A stretch of 64,000 bases of DNA from Sipunculus nudus (Eukaryota > Annelida > Sipuncula > Golfingiida > Sipunculidae). A program made the position numbers and the translations under genes. Every line of letters begins with the position of its first letter. The first letter of the stretch is position 1. Of this stretch, positions 57,201 through 63,736 are shown piece after piece. The stretch spans positions 104,357,142 to 104,421,141 of the forward strand of contig CM049306.1 in NCBI GenBank assembly GCA_026874595.1, in the 5' to 3' direction. Under the pieces are notes generated by a model, which was given only the letters and a program-made list of their open reading frames with translations, did no database searches and was not told where the DNA came from.

Positions 57201-57258
57201 TTAAAGCATCTGTCCCATGCAGCAACTCAATGTCTTCAATTCCCTGTTGTTCAGCCAA
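23249..57258 (-). CDS. Inactive-rhomboid (iRhom/RHBDF-like) pseudoprotease gene, 8 exons found, 5' end missing
   Basis: Minus-strand exons at 57178-57258, 56332-56440, 55649-55842, 40271-40436, 39754-39918, 35476-35654, 31078-31329 and 23249-23698 join with GT-AG borders and matching phases into 531 codons plus stop. Order of domains: a charged, probably helical N-terminal segment; TM1 (about PWLTWILCLTGTFIGLLAV); a large cysteine-rich loop matching the iRhom homology domain (FAPCMRDD, PLGCC, KPCCFG, HCRQVSC); then a rhomboid core. In active rhomboids the nucleophile lies in GxSG and the general base is a His in TM6. Here the first site reads GGTG and the second reads DNFSQISGF, so both catalytic residues are replaced. 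Animal iRhoms escort ADAM17 and regulate EGF-family ligands in the ER and secretory pathway; that role here is inference. Start codon and any long N-terminal domain were not located. Introns hold the LTR element, two minisatellites and several repeat elements. Confidence 0.88.
24011..25905 (+). mobile_element. Family A element, copy A2 (3' truncated)
   Basis: It starts TAGAATATGGGTAGTCGACC, then about six units of roughly 278 bp. Each unit carries two palindromes in alternating contexts (GTAGGTGGCGCCACCTGTC and GCAGGTGGCGCCACCAG) spaced about 130 and 150 bp. Units share blocks such as CGAGATATGAGCTTGGATG. Unlike A1, A3 and A4 it lacks the terminal hairpin, breaking off after TGTGACCTGATGATAA. 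The 3' limit is approximate. Confidence 0.7.
25992..26039. repeat. Cluster of perfect palindromes GTCTAGACGTCTAGAC
   Basis: The 16-nt palindrome occurs at 25992-26007 and 26013-26028, with a further half (GTCTAG) at about 26034. It lies inside element C1, just after the nested A2. Confidence 0.9.
26851..27434. other. Intron sequence without features
   Basis: About 580 bp of AT-rich intron between two repeat elements in the last intron of the rhomboid-like gene. I see no exon, hairpin terminus or tandem repeat. Confidence 0.4.
27435..30852 (+). mobile_element. Family B element, copy B1 (both ends), interrupted by A3
   Basis: The 5' end is AACAAGTGACCCATGGGTCA (the TGACCCATGGGTCA hairpin) followed by the arm GCTCAGCTGAC. 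The 3' end is the hairpin CTCAGATGAC...GTCAGCTGAGC, then TAAAAA, preceded by a GGACAGACGGACAGACG microsatellite. Six units of about 340 bp follow the nested A3. Most begin with AGGTGGCGCCACCAGTCTGC or a variant and contain GATCAATAT, GGGGGGTACTT, GGTAACAGAGACC and GATTCTAGGTCCAG landmarks. A3 is inserted at 27620-28787, inside the first unit. Confidence 0.72.
27620..28787 (+). mobile_element. Family A element, copy A3, nested in B1
   Basis: It begins TAGAATACGGGTAACCGAC and ends with the GTATCCGCAAAAC-TTT-GTTTTGGCGGATAC hairpin, preceded by a CCGCCGCGGCGG tract. Flanks AAAAC on the left and AAAAATACAGG on the right rejoin to a recognisable B-unit sequence, so the insertion breaks B1. Confidence 0.75.
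31078..31329 (-). CDS. Rhomboid-like gene exon: end of cysteine-rich loop, rhomboid TM2 and TM3
   Basis: Acceptor TTTTATTAG|GTGAG, donor CTAATG|GTAAAG, 252 nt, phase 0 at both ends. It carries VSCISNMCDM, then QWWRLPLALFYHNGVLHLVL (the rhomboid 'yRl..slFlHag..Hl' segment) and AGWFRMVFIYFVPGVLSLM. The usual Asn after the 'HL' of active rhomboids, which helps form the oxyanion hole, is not conserved here. Confidence 0.92.
31330..32016 (-). other. Intron sequence between exon and minisatellite
   Basis: About 690 bp of non-coding intron between the acceptor at 31330 and the far end of the 73-bp array. No recognisable elements. Confidence 0.5.
32017..35475 (-). repeat. 73-bp minisatellite (~47 copies) derived from an exon-intron junction
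   Basis: Period 73 bp (for example TACCTGTCTG at 32041 and 32114), with a few indel-bearing units. On the minus strand each unit reads CTGTACCTTCATGCTGGAAT, then CCCAGGCCCAGAACACTGCA, then GACAG|GTAGCTCTC. The adjacent rhomboid exon (35476-35654) ends CTGTACCTTCCTGCAAGGAA ... CCAGAACACTGCAGACAG|GTAGTTCTC. So each unit is about 53 nt of exon end plus about 20 nt of intron start. The array begins exactly at the real donor and fills most of the 4.1-kb intron. Every unit keeps a CAG|GTAG donor-like site. Confidence 0.95.
35476..35654 (-). CDS. Rhomboid-like gene exon: cysteine-rich domain, part 2; parent of the 73-bp minisatellite
   Basis: Acceptor CTCTTTCTGAAAG|GT, donor AGACAG|GTAGTT, 179 nt, phase 1 to 0. 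It encodes KPCCFGLKTQCKLTSDKHC and ends GPEHCRQ, aligned with iRhom 'RPCCiG..g.C.it.reyC'. It joins precisely to VSC of the next exon, recreating the iRhom 'CSQVxC' motif. The last roughly 53 nt of this exon plus about 20 nt of intron are the template of the tandem array that starts right at its donor. Confidence 0.92.
35655..36738 (-). other. Intron sequence with a partial AACAAG-type repeat end
   Basis: Mostly AT-rich intron. At about 35787-35830 a variant 5' terminus is visible (AACAAGGGACCCATGGAACA, then GACTCAGCT), resembling family B's 5' end but without a following B body. Confidence 0.4.
36739..39053 (+). mobile_element. Family C element, copy C2 (both ends)
   Basis: The 5' end is AACAAGGCCTACAGGCCTAA then GCGAACCTGTG. 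The 3' end is CACAGGTTCGC then TAAAAA, preceded by GGACGGACGGATGACGG and CACACCATCGC. The body includes several blocks like 'aactcagccaaaaatcac' and 'ccatttgaacaaactt', and a GGTGGCGCCACC near 38558. A palindrome cluster sits about 270 bp from the 5' end. It lies in the rhomboid intron. Confidence 0.72.
37011..37235. repeat. Nested palindrome cluster built on TCGCCTAGGCGA
   Basis: The perfect 18-nt palindrome ATCTCGCCTAGGCGAGAT occurs at 37038-37055 and recurs near 37115. Between and around them are near-copies (TCGCCTAGACGAGAT, CATCTAGACGAGATCACAAT) in both orientations, so the 225-bp block can fold on itself in several ways. Confidence 0.9.
39054..39405 (-). repeat. Family D-like fragment
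   Basis: About 39060-39300 contains blocks shared with the 5.3-7.2 kb element in opposite orientation (GGAGATTTTGGGGACATCTA, TTTGGATTCTTAGGTCC, GCCCTGTTAACGG), then a decayed microsatellite. No complete ends. Confidence 0.5.
39415..39665. repeat. 27-bp minisatellite next to a rhomboid exon
   Basis: About nine imperfect copies of a 27-bp unit (AATGCCTGTAGAACAGATCA then TTGTGAC). The array lies in the intron about 90 nt downstream of the donor of exon 39754-39918. The unit is a multiple of three, so the minus strand shows an open 9-residue repeat. I see no similarity to the neighbouring exon. Confidence 0.88.
39754..39918 (-). CDS. Rhomboid-like gene exon: cysteine-rich iRhom homology domain, part 1
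   Basis: Acceptor TTTTTTTTACAG|AG, donor ACAAG|GTACAC, 165 nt, phase 1 to 1. Key motifs are AVFAPCMRDD (iRhom 'FSPCMRqD') and a CC pair followed by spaced cysteines in PLGCCTVPARGVAACTTESE. The cysteines presumably form luminal disulfides. A 27-bp minisatellite begins about 90 nt downstream of the donor in the intron. Confidence 0.9.
39919..40270 (-). other. Short intron of the rhomboid-like gene
   Basis: 352 nt, non-coding, bounded by donor GTATAT and a T-rich acceptor TTTTTTTTACAG. Confidence 0.7.
40271..40436 (-). CDS. Rhomboid-like gene exon: TM1 and start of luminal loop
   Basis: Acceptor TCAAGCTACAG|ACA, donor ATAG|GTATAT, 166 nt, phase 0 to 1. It encodes TGTFIGLLAVSQMAPVG, matching the conserved end of iRhom TM1 (xAPVG), and then the segment LPNIWVGPPARSLI. 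The latter aligns with the 'nFWIGPss..Li' block of the iRhom homology domain. Confidence 0.9.
40437..41064 (-). repeat. Intron with a decayed family B unit
   Basis: A single diverged B-like unit is discernible at about 40590-40765 (GGGTTTCCAAGGACAT, GATTTGTGCCATGTTAATGG). No ends remain. The rest is AT-rich intron. Confidence 0.4.
41065..41700. repeat. Possible element starting TTAAAGGCCTACTTCCA
   Basis: The terminus-like block TTAAAGGCCTACTTCCA at about 41067 is the inverse of TGGAAGTAGGCCTTTAA at about 55367. Both are followed inward by related AT-rich words (TATAAATTATG then an A run) and a TGACGTCACA-type motif. This suggests two copies of one family in opposite orientation, but no complete copy is delimited. 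Confidence 0.4.
41720..42410. repeat. Large fold-back: ~185-bp inverted arms around a ~315-bp spacer
   Basis: The left arm (about 41720-41905) runs through GGCGCTTGAATCGCTATTTG, CCTACCGTTAAATGAGC and CAAGGCCGGCTTCCAA. The right arm (about 42220-42405) is its reverse complement (TTGGAAGCCGGCCTTG, GCTCATTAAACGGTAGG, CGATTCAAGCGCC). A second inverted pair, GTCTGTATCCATTAAGC (about 42067) and GCTTAATGGATACAGAC (about 42211), is nested in the spacer. It lies in the 15-kb rhomboid intron. Confidence 0.85.
42411..44965 (-). other. AT-rich intron with simple repeats
   Basis: Non-coding intron. It contains (CA)n at about 43060-43076, (TA)n/(TG)n at about 43185-43212, and an AGAGAGAGAG run leading into poly-G at about 44938-44964 directly against the LTR. 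Short open frames have no splice context that fits the neighbouring exon phases. Confidence 0.45.
44966..46308 (-). repeat. 3' LTR (sense orientation minus)
   Basis: Plus strand TGTCAGAGACAACATATGCC ... CTCTGCTACA; termini TG...CA on either strand. It differs from the other LTR at about 45078 (C versus T) and at about 46174 (T versus A). Confidence 0.95.
46309..46349. repeat. 41-bp internal-end repeat, left copy (polypurine-tract region)
   Basis: TCCACCCCCACTTTTTCATT then GCCTCGTCCTCGAGCAATGTG. The reverse complement is the polypurine tract preceding the 3' LTR on the sense strand. The same 41 bp recur inverted at 52189-52229. Confidence 0.9.
46559..48686 (-). pseudogene. pol: Retrotransposon pol, 3' part: rest of RNase H and integrase
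   Basis: An open frame on the minus strand ending with a stop at 46559; its first codons derive from the nested A4. Counting from the Met just inside A4, the second RNase H part spans about residues 7-105 (YTDNNPLTYV, DFLSRQ). The integrase zinc-binding part has H255, H260, C290 and C293. The integrase core has D320 (LAMDF), D379 (HSDQGRDF) and E415 (NAQCERFNRT), so the DDE triad is intact. A basic/Ser-rich C-terminal region follows. The frame itself has no internal stop, so the damage is the insertion at its start. Confidence 0.9.
48687..50414 (-). mobile_element. Family A element, copy A4, inserted in the retrotransposon pol
   Basis: Minus-strand orientation: it begins TAGAATACGGGTAGTCGAC with a perfect hairpin GTAGTCG-acaag-CGACTAC and the arm TTGTATCCGCC. 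It ends in the GTATCCGCAAAAC/GTTTTGGCGGATAC hairpin. Four nearly identical 280-bp units lie inside (plus-strand repeats beginning at 49176, 49456 and 49736). A long (CCG)n tract at 48733-48774 occupies the same place as the short GGC tract of other copies. The 1728-bp insertion is a multiple of three and leaves the pol frame in register on both sides. Confidence 0.85.
50415..52188 (-). pseudogene. pol: Retrotransposon pol, 5' part: protease remnant, reverse transcriptase, start of RNase H
   Basis: Open frame on the minus strand. The first about 50 residues (VPYLGLFITDV, EIPSILGTNVL) correspond to the C-terminal half of a retropepsin; the D-S/T-G active site is absent. The reverse transcriptase follows at about residues 255-430, with SPIVIVRKK, FTTLDLTSAYHQI, MPFGLSTAPATFQRLM and the YLDD catalytic box at about 409-412. 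RNase H begins at ILETDASDQGLGAVLSQ and is cut after a few more residues by element A4; 13 residues of A4 are then read before a stop. Confidence 0.92.
52189..52229. repeat. 41-bp internal-end repeat, right copy (inverted)
   Basis: Exact reverse complement of 46309-46349, abutting the 5' LTR where a primer-binding site and gag leader would be expected. The protease remnant starts directly beyond it. Confidence 0.9.
52230..53572 (-). repeat. 5' LTR (sense orientation minus)
   Basis: Direct copy of 44966-46308, 1343 bp. No obvious open frame; a promoter is expected by family but no element is assigned. Confidence 0.95.
53573..55648 (-). other. Intron with duplicated (TA)n block and poly-G tract
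   Basis: The segment ATGCTGTGTATTATATATTT plus CT and TA runs is duplicated in tandem (about 54072-54131 and 54132-54222, the second with a longer TA run). A G run lies at about 54310-54325. From about 54.5 to 55.38 kb the sequence is richer in CG and may be a second copy of the TTAAAGGCCTACTTCCA-ended family (right end TGGAAGTAGGCCTTTAA at about 55367). Confidence 0.5.
55649..55842 (-). CDS. Rhomboid-like gene exon: juxtamembrane region and start of TM1
   Basis: Acceptor TTTTGTAG|AT, donor TGCTTG|GTGAGA, 194 nt, phase 1 to 0. A polar region (YFIDKPESDELWHEVSK, then a Ser/Thr/Arg/Lys-rich part) leads into SVYTPWLTWILCL. That position corresponds to the aromatic residues that precede TM1 in iRhoms. 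The following intron of about 15 kb interrupts TM1 and holds the LTR retrotransposon. Confidence 0.82.
56332..56440 (-). CDS. Rhomboid-like gene exon: charged helical segment
   Basis: Acceptor CTGTGTTAG|TATG, donor AAAG|GTGAAC, 109 nt, phase 0 to 1. It encodes YEREQQLREVRVKRD followed by a second helical stretch ending LLDSLAQAK, rich in Glu, Arg and Gln. The predicted location is the cytosolic side, before TM1. The split codon (G + AT) is completed by the next exon to give Asp. Confidence 0.75.
56441..57177 (-). repeat. Short intron with degenerate A-rich tandem repeat
   Basis: From about 56450 to 56880 there are irregular repeats of 'AAATATTCTGGCAAAAATTAAA'-like words with a period of about 40 nt. 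No exon lies here. Confidence 0.6.
57178..57258 (-). CDS. Rhomboid-like gene, most 5' exon found
   Basis: Acceptor TATGTTTCAG|TTGGC and donor ATCAAA|GTGAGT flank 27 codons in phase 0 at both ends. The peptide (LAEQQGIEDIELLHGTDALK and HYREYIK) is charged and probably helical. It joins in frame to the helical next exon. I did not find a convincing upstream partner exon in the remaining 6.7 kb of the window. Confidence 0.75.
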
Positions 57259-57737
57259 CTGAAACATATGATAGACAGAAAAAGCACATGACACAATAGT
57301 GTGGGGGCATATGTCACCGAGTAATTTTTCCCTGTAAAAAGTGGACACGCTATATTTTTGTGATCCTTAGACCTTAAACTTTACAAAAAAATATGGTGCC
57401 AATTTTTCTACAGTGGTTTTGTCATTTTTTCAGGTCAAATTGATTTTAGAGCAAAAATTGAGGAACATTTTACATAAATATTTCATACAGAGAGATATTT
57501 AGCAACAAAACACCTCAAAATGGTAAGTAAGATATATTACATCACAATAACTTAGACTAGAAACTCAAAGACTGCGTTAAGAGGTATATTACAATATTAG
57601 AGAGCACCCCTAGAGTGCACACCTCTGCCAACACATGGATCCGCATCAAGATCCATCAGACTAATCATAAAAAATAATCAGCTGTTGTTTGTCCACCAGT
57701 ATATTGTTCTACAAAATGTCATTGGTGAATTCATTAA
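57259..57737 (-). other. Region upstream of the first rhomboid exon found
   Basis: About 480 bp of AT-rich sequence, presumed intron. No exon with a phase-0 donor was recognised. Confidence 0.4.
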
Positions 57738-59091
57738 AACAAGTGACCCAGGGGTCATGACGCTCAGCTGACCAGGAAGACATTGACAAAAGTAATTTTA
57801 TCATCTGAATGTCAAATTTGAATGAAATACTTTTTCCAAACTTGACCTTTTGTATAAAATCATCCAATATTCATTGGGGTACTATGGAGCTCTGTAGCAT
57901 GAAGGATATGGGTAACAGACACCTATTTTCAAGGTTTACAAGATGACTTTTCAGGGGTCTCCCAGCATGTCAAAAAATAAAATTCTAGGTCCAGTTATTA
58001 TGATTTGTGCCCTGTTAACAGATGACCAAATGTTTATTCTGGGGGGTATTTCAAAGCCGCATAGGATGAAGGATATGGGTAACAGAGATGTAATTTCAGG
58101 TGCACAAGGAGACTTTTCAGGGGCCTCCCAGCATATCAAGAAAGGAGATTCTAGGTCAAGTCATTATAATTTGTGCTCTGTTAACAGATGACCAAATCTT
58201 TATTCTGGGGAGTACTTCGGAGCCCCAGAGCATGAAGGATATGGGTAACAGAGACCTAATTTCAGGTTTCCAATGTGTTTCATGGACCTCCCTGCATGTT
58301 AAGAAAGAAGATTCTAGGTCAAGTCATTATGATTTGTGGCCTGTTAACAGATGACCAAATGTTTAAAGGTCTCAAAAATCAAGAAAAAAATTCTTAAAAA
58401 ATCAAAATACAGGTGGCACCACCAGTCTACAGAAACTGATGAAACAAGCCATTATCAATACAAATGTGGACAATCATGGTGATCAATGCATTAGTTATTG
58501 TATCAAATTTTGCATTATTCTGGGAGGAACTTCTGAGCCTCATAGCTGAAAGGATATCAGTAACAGAGACCTTATATCAGGTTTCCATATAGACTTTTTA
58601 TGACCGTCCTTGCATGTCATGACAGAAGATTCTAGGTCCAGTTGATATGATTTGTGCCCTGTTAACAGATGACCAAATCTTAAAAGGTTTCAAAAATAGA
58701 GAAAAAAAACTTTAAAAAATCGAAAAAATACATGTGGCGCCACCAGTCTGCAGAAACTGATGAAACATCATGATCAATATCCATGCAAAGAATCATGGTG
58801 ATAAATGCATTAGTTGTGGACAATCATGGTGATCAATGCGTTAGTTATTGTATCAAATTTTGCATTATTCTTAGGGTAAGTGGGAGCCCCATAGCTCAGA
58901 GGATATAGGTCACAGTGACCTAATTTCAGGTTTCCAAGGGGAATTTTAATGGACCTTCCAGGATGTCAAGTGAGAAGATTTCAGGTTCAGTGGTTATGAT
59001 TTGTGCCCTGTTAATGGACAGATGGCCGGATGGCTACCGGACAAAGAGTGATTGCTATATATTTCAGATGACTTACAGTCAGCTGAGCTAA
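57738..59091 (+). mobile_element. Family B element, copy B2 (both ends)
   Basis: The 5' end is AACAAGTGACCCAGGGGTCA followed by GCTCAGCTGAC. The 3' end is GTCAGCTGAGC then TAAAAA, preceded by a decayed GGACAGATGGCCGGATGG microsatellite. Four units follow, the first two shortened. GGTGGCACCACC is at about 58412 and TGTGGCGCCACC at about 58734. Confidence 0.72.
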
Positions 59092-59928
59092 AAACATATG
59101 GAACACTACAATTATACATCAGATGCTGTTTTCATACTACTCATTAATTGTTGGGTATTATTTGTTGTGTATCCATACATCAATTCGCGCGGAACACCTG
59201 AAATCTCTTGTGATCCAAGCAATAATGGCCATTCCTTGACTTCGGATTTCTTTGCAGAAGTGGTCTAAAATCTGGACGTCGCAGCCGAAAAGGACACACG
59301 TCCAGCCTACTGATTAAACACGACACGGTTCACATTGAAACCTATAAATCCCACAAAACTTTTCATAAAAATTAAAAAAATAATAAATTGGTGAAATTAT
59401 GTCCAAATTTTATGAATTAACTCGTCAGGGTACGCTTGGTATTTGCCAGAGACCCATGGTAAATATGCATGTGTAAGGGAGACTAATTACTAAATCGATG
59501 ACTAAAACCACGATGGCAAAGATACAAAGTCGGCAAATTGTCACGATAAAACGACCAAGGAGAGGACAACTGTTACACTGTGTAGTCTCAAATATATCAG
59601 CCCTCATATAGACCCCCTTATGAATGTACACAGAATGCTAAAAACACTCACTTCACCTTAATTCTTATCTGAAGAAACACATCATGACATATAATGATAA
59701 ATATTGCACTGATATCCAGAGGAATCTGATTTTAAGGAAATATATGCTCCCCTGCAAAAAAAAAAAAAAAAATAAATAAATAAAATAAAATAAAATAATG
59801 CAACAAGTCAGCTACAAAACTAAGCTTGTGTACCTGGTAGTAGCAAAACAAGAAAAACAACAAATGATTTTATTATTTTTGCTGTTGTTTTGAATAAATA
59901 TTATGACCATATAATATGTTTCTTAAAA
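59092..59928. other. Unique-looking stretch with CG-containing core
   Basis: 59170-59330 holds more CG dinucleotides than its surroundings (AATTCGCGCGG, GGACGTCGCAGCCG) and could be a promoter or 5' UTR of the minus-strand rhomboid gene. Minus-strand open frames here do not end at a donor whose phase fits the exon at 57258. A 16-nt A run lies at about 59756-59772. Confidence 0.3.
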
Positions 59929-61877
59929 GGTCTAAAAAAATAAAGTGAAAAATGTAAAAATAACAAAAAAATACAAGTGGTGCCACTAGTCTGCAGAAAC
60001 TTATGAAACACTCCATGATCAATATCGGTGCAAAGAACCATGGGGGAAAATGCATCAGTTGTTTGGATACTTGAGCTTTTGTATCAAATTTTCCTTTATT
60101 CAGGGGGGTACTTCGGAGCCCCATAGCATGAAGGATATGGGTAACAGAGACCTAATTTCAGATTTCCAAAGAGACTTTCCAAAGGCCTCCCTGCATGTCA
60201 AGAAAGAAGATTCTAGATCCAGTCATTATGATTTGTGCCCTGTTAATATATGACCAAATCTTTATTCTGGGGGGTACTTCAGAGCCCCATAGCTCACAGA
60301 ATATGGGTAACAGGGACCTTATTTCGGGTTTCCATGTAGACCTTTTATGGGCTTCCCTGGAGGTGAGGACAGAAGATTCTAGGTCCAGTCATTATGATTT
60401 GTGCCCTGTTTACAGATGACCAAATGTTTAAAGATCACAAAAGTAGAGAAAAAAAATTGTAAAAAATAAAAAAAATATAGGTGGCGCCACCAATCTCCAG
60501 AAATTGATGAAACACTCCATGATCAATATCCATGCAAAGAATCATGGTGATTAATGCATTAGTTGTTCAGATACTTGAGCTTTTGTATTAAATTTTGCAT
60601 TATTCTGGGGGGTACTTCAGAACCCCATAGCTCGAAGAATATAGGTCACAGTGACCTAATTTCAGGTTTACAAGGAGAATTTCTATAGACCTCCCAGGAT
60701 GTCAAGTAAGAAGATTCCAGGTCTAGCGGTTACGATTTGTGCCCTGTTAACAGACAGACGCCTGGATGGCCGGACGGACGACGGACAAAAGGTGATCCCT
60801 ATAGCTCAGATGACTTTCAGTCAGCTGAGCTAAAAATTGAAAAAATACAGGTGGCGCCACCAGAATGCAGAAACTGATGAAACATTTCATGATCAATATC
60901 CATGCAAAGAAGCATGGTGATCAATATAATAATTGTTCAGATACTTGAGCTTTTGTATCAAATTTTCCATTATTCTGGGGGGTACTTTGGAGCCCCATAG
61001 CTCAGAGGTTATGGGTAACAGAGACCTAATTTCAAGTTTTTAAGGAGACTTCTCATGGGCCTCTCAGCATGTCAAGAGAGAAGATTCTAGGTCCAGTTGT
61101 TACGATTTGTGCCATGTTAACAGATGACCGCATCTTATGAGGTCTCAAAAATAGAGAAAAAAATTCGTAAAAAAAAAAAAAATACAGGTGGCGCCACCAT
61201 ACTGCAGAAACTGATGACACATTCCATGATCAATATCCATGCAAAGAATCATGGTGATCACTGCAATAGTTGTTTAGATACTTGAGCTTTTGTATCAAAT
61301 TTTCCATTATTCTGGGGGGTACTTCGGAGCCCCATAGCTCAAAGGTTATGGGTAACAGAGACCTAATTTCAGGTTTCCAAAGAGACTTTTTATGGGCCTC
61401 CCTGCATGTCAAGACAGAAGATTCTAGGTGTAGTCGTTACGATTTGTGCCCTGTTAACAGATGGCCGCATCTTAAGAGGTCTCAAAAATAGAGAAAAATA
61501 TTGGTAAAAATCGAAAAAATACAGGTGGCGCCACCAGTCTGCAGAAACTGATGAAACACTCCATGATCAATATCCATGCAAAAAATCATGATGATCAATG
61601 CATTAGTTGTTCAGATACTTGAGCTTTTGTATCAAATTTTCCATTATTCTGGGGGGTACTTCGGAACCCCATAGCTCAAAGAATATAGGTCACAGTGACC
61701 TAATTTCAGGTTTACAGGGAGAATTTCCATAGACCTCCCAGGATGTCAAGTAAGATGATTCCAGTTCTAGCGGTTATGATTTGTGCCCTGTTAACGGACA
61801 GACGCCCGGACGGCCGGACGGCCGACGGACAAAAGGTGATCCCTATAGCTCAGATGACTTACAGTCAGCTGAGCTAT
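59929..61877 (+). mobile_element. Family B array, copy B3, with two successive 3' termini
   Basis: B units of about 340 bp, most with GGTGGCGCCACC or a close variant. A complete 3' end (microsatellite, CTCAGATGAC hairpin, GTCAGCTGAGC, TAAAAA) is at about 60720-60835. Units then resume at once and a second 3' end follows at about 61790-61877. No 5' terminus is visible. A tandem pair, or insertion of one B element into another at the 3' end, would explain this. Confidence 0.68.
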
Positions 61878-63736
61878 AAATCATATAGAGACAACAAGGT
61901 ATCCTTGGGTAGTTTGTGTAATGTACATATGGTGGATCACTTGCTGATTTCAGGCAACCTGTGTCGTATACAGTATGGCGCCACTTTCCTTGGTTTTAAC
62001 CAGTGACTAAATATTTGCTTCATTTATACATAACATATGAAAATGGCCCTGTTATTCTTCCATTTGATATGATTTTGTTATTGCCTAATCCTATTGTTCG
62101 ATTATTACATCACCAACATCACTATCCGCTCGCTGATAGTGAAGGTATAGAAACCCGTCTCTTAGTGTTAGTTTATCCAAAGTATATCTAAAGGTTCCTA
62201 AGGAATTCTATGGAGTAATTTTATGTTTTGGTCATAATCCAAGAAATAATTTATGAAAGTTTCAGGCTGATGAATAATTTTTTTACAATTTTTTTGTGAA
62301 GAATAAACAACAGAAAAAAGGACAACTTTGACTGGATTTAGTGCCAGATCCTCACTTACTCAACCCAAAGTTTTAGGAAATTCTACCTAGTCCACCATTC
62401 ATAGTGAAATGGAGTACATATTAAGAAACAAAATAATATATGATAATAACATTGTTCATATAACCTCAGCTTTGTATGGTAATAGCATATCATTTGGGAG
62501 AAATAATACCTTCTGTGGAGTAGCTATTTTCATCTGTTATTTACAGACATTTATTTACAGACACTTACAGTAGAATTAGACATGTAAAGGACAGATAATC
62601 AACATTGAATGAAATGCATGTTTTGCTGAAGAATTCATTAAGGAGAGTGTTTTGAAAAACAAAACAAAGGGACCTTAGAAAATTTAAGAGTTTTAGAAAA
62701 GTCCTGTTGAAGGAAACAAACTTGAAGTAAATATCAAATCATAACAAAAAAGTGTCATCATTAGTCATAATGTTATCGAACATGTTTACAGTTGTTCTTC
62801 TATCCCATCTTTAACACCCCCGCCCCCCGATGGCCTATTTTTTAAACTATTTTGTTTGGTAGGCCAATTTCTTTTATACATTTAAGGGAATATAAAAACC
62901 GAGGCATTCATGTTATACCAGTACAATAACAAAACGGACAAATCTTAACAGAAACTATGGCAAAACCAAATATCTTAACAGAAACTATGGTTAAACCAAT
63001 GGTAAGGTTTAAATATAGCAATGGTAAAGTTAAATGCTTGTTATAATTAAATTCTTGTCGCTTTTTCATTATCCTTAAATGACTTGTGATGGCACAATGG
63101 CTACATAGGCTGTTCCATCCGTCCGAGCAAGATCACTGGTACAACATTCATTTTTTATAAAAATAGTAATATGTAGACAATGAGTAGCACCCAGCTTGTA
63201 CTATATATATTTAATGCAACCATGAAATAACAAATAAAGAACAGTCTATTCTTATATTTTATAAAATCTGACTGGTTATGTCATTAAATGCAGGGTATGT
63301 CAGATACAGCAGCGGAATGAACATCTTTGATTAGAGCCCATGTTTTTTTTATAATTTTTTTTACCAAATAACTCCAGACAAAAACTAAAGCATTTTATAC
63401 CTGCTTAACTAATGCTTGTTTTCCCTTAAATTGTGATCAAGAACAATTTTGATTTTTTGCACAAGCTAACAAAATAACATGTGCCTTATACAATAAACAA
63501 ATGCCTTGAATGTAATTTAAGGTTTTTGCCTTTCTCTTTGGTTATTGTAATTTTAATACAGGCCATAAAACAATAACAAAATTGTTGGGGTTATAATATG
63601 GGGATCGGTATGGAGGAAGTCAACATTAAGGTTGTTTTAACAGCACATACACATTAGCTTTACAGTACATTGAACTTTTCTGAAACGGCACATGTTCAAG
63701 TAATTTTCAAGGAACTAAGTCTCAAAGAATCTGAAC
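61878..63736. other. Non-coding AT-rich DNA
   Basis: No repeat termini, tandem arrays or exon-like frames recognised. A short direct repeat of AACAGAAACTATGG-type words occurs at about 62947-62995. Confidence 0.4.

Noticed and set aside
59425-59631. Hydrophobic minus-strand frame as the rhomboid N terminus
   Set aside because: No donor in a compatible phase, and hydrophobicity is explained by T-rich codons. The 5' end of the gene is left open.
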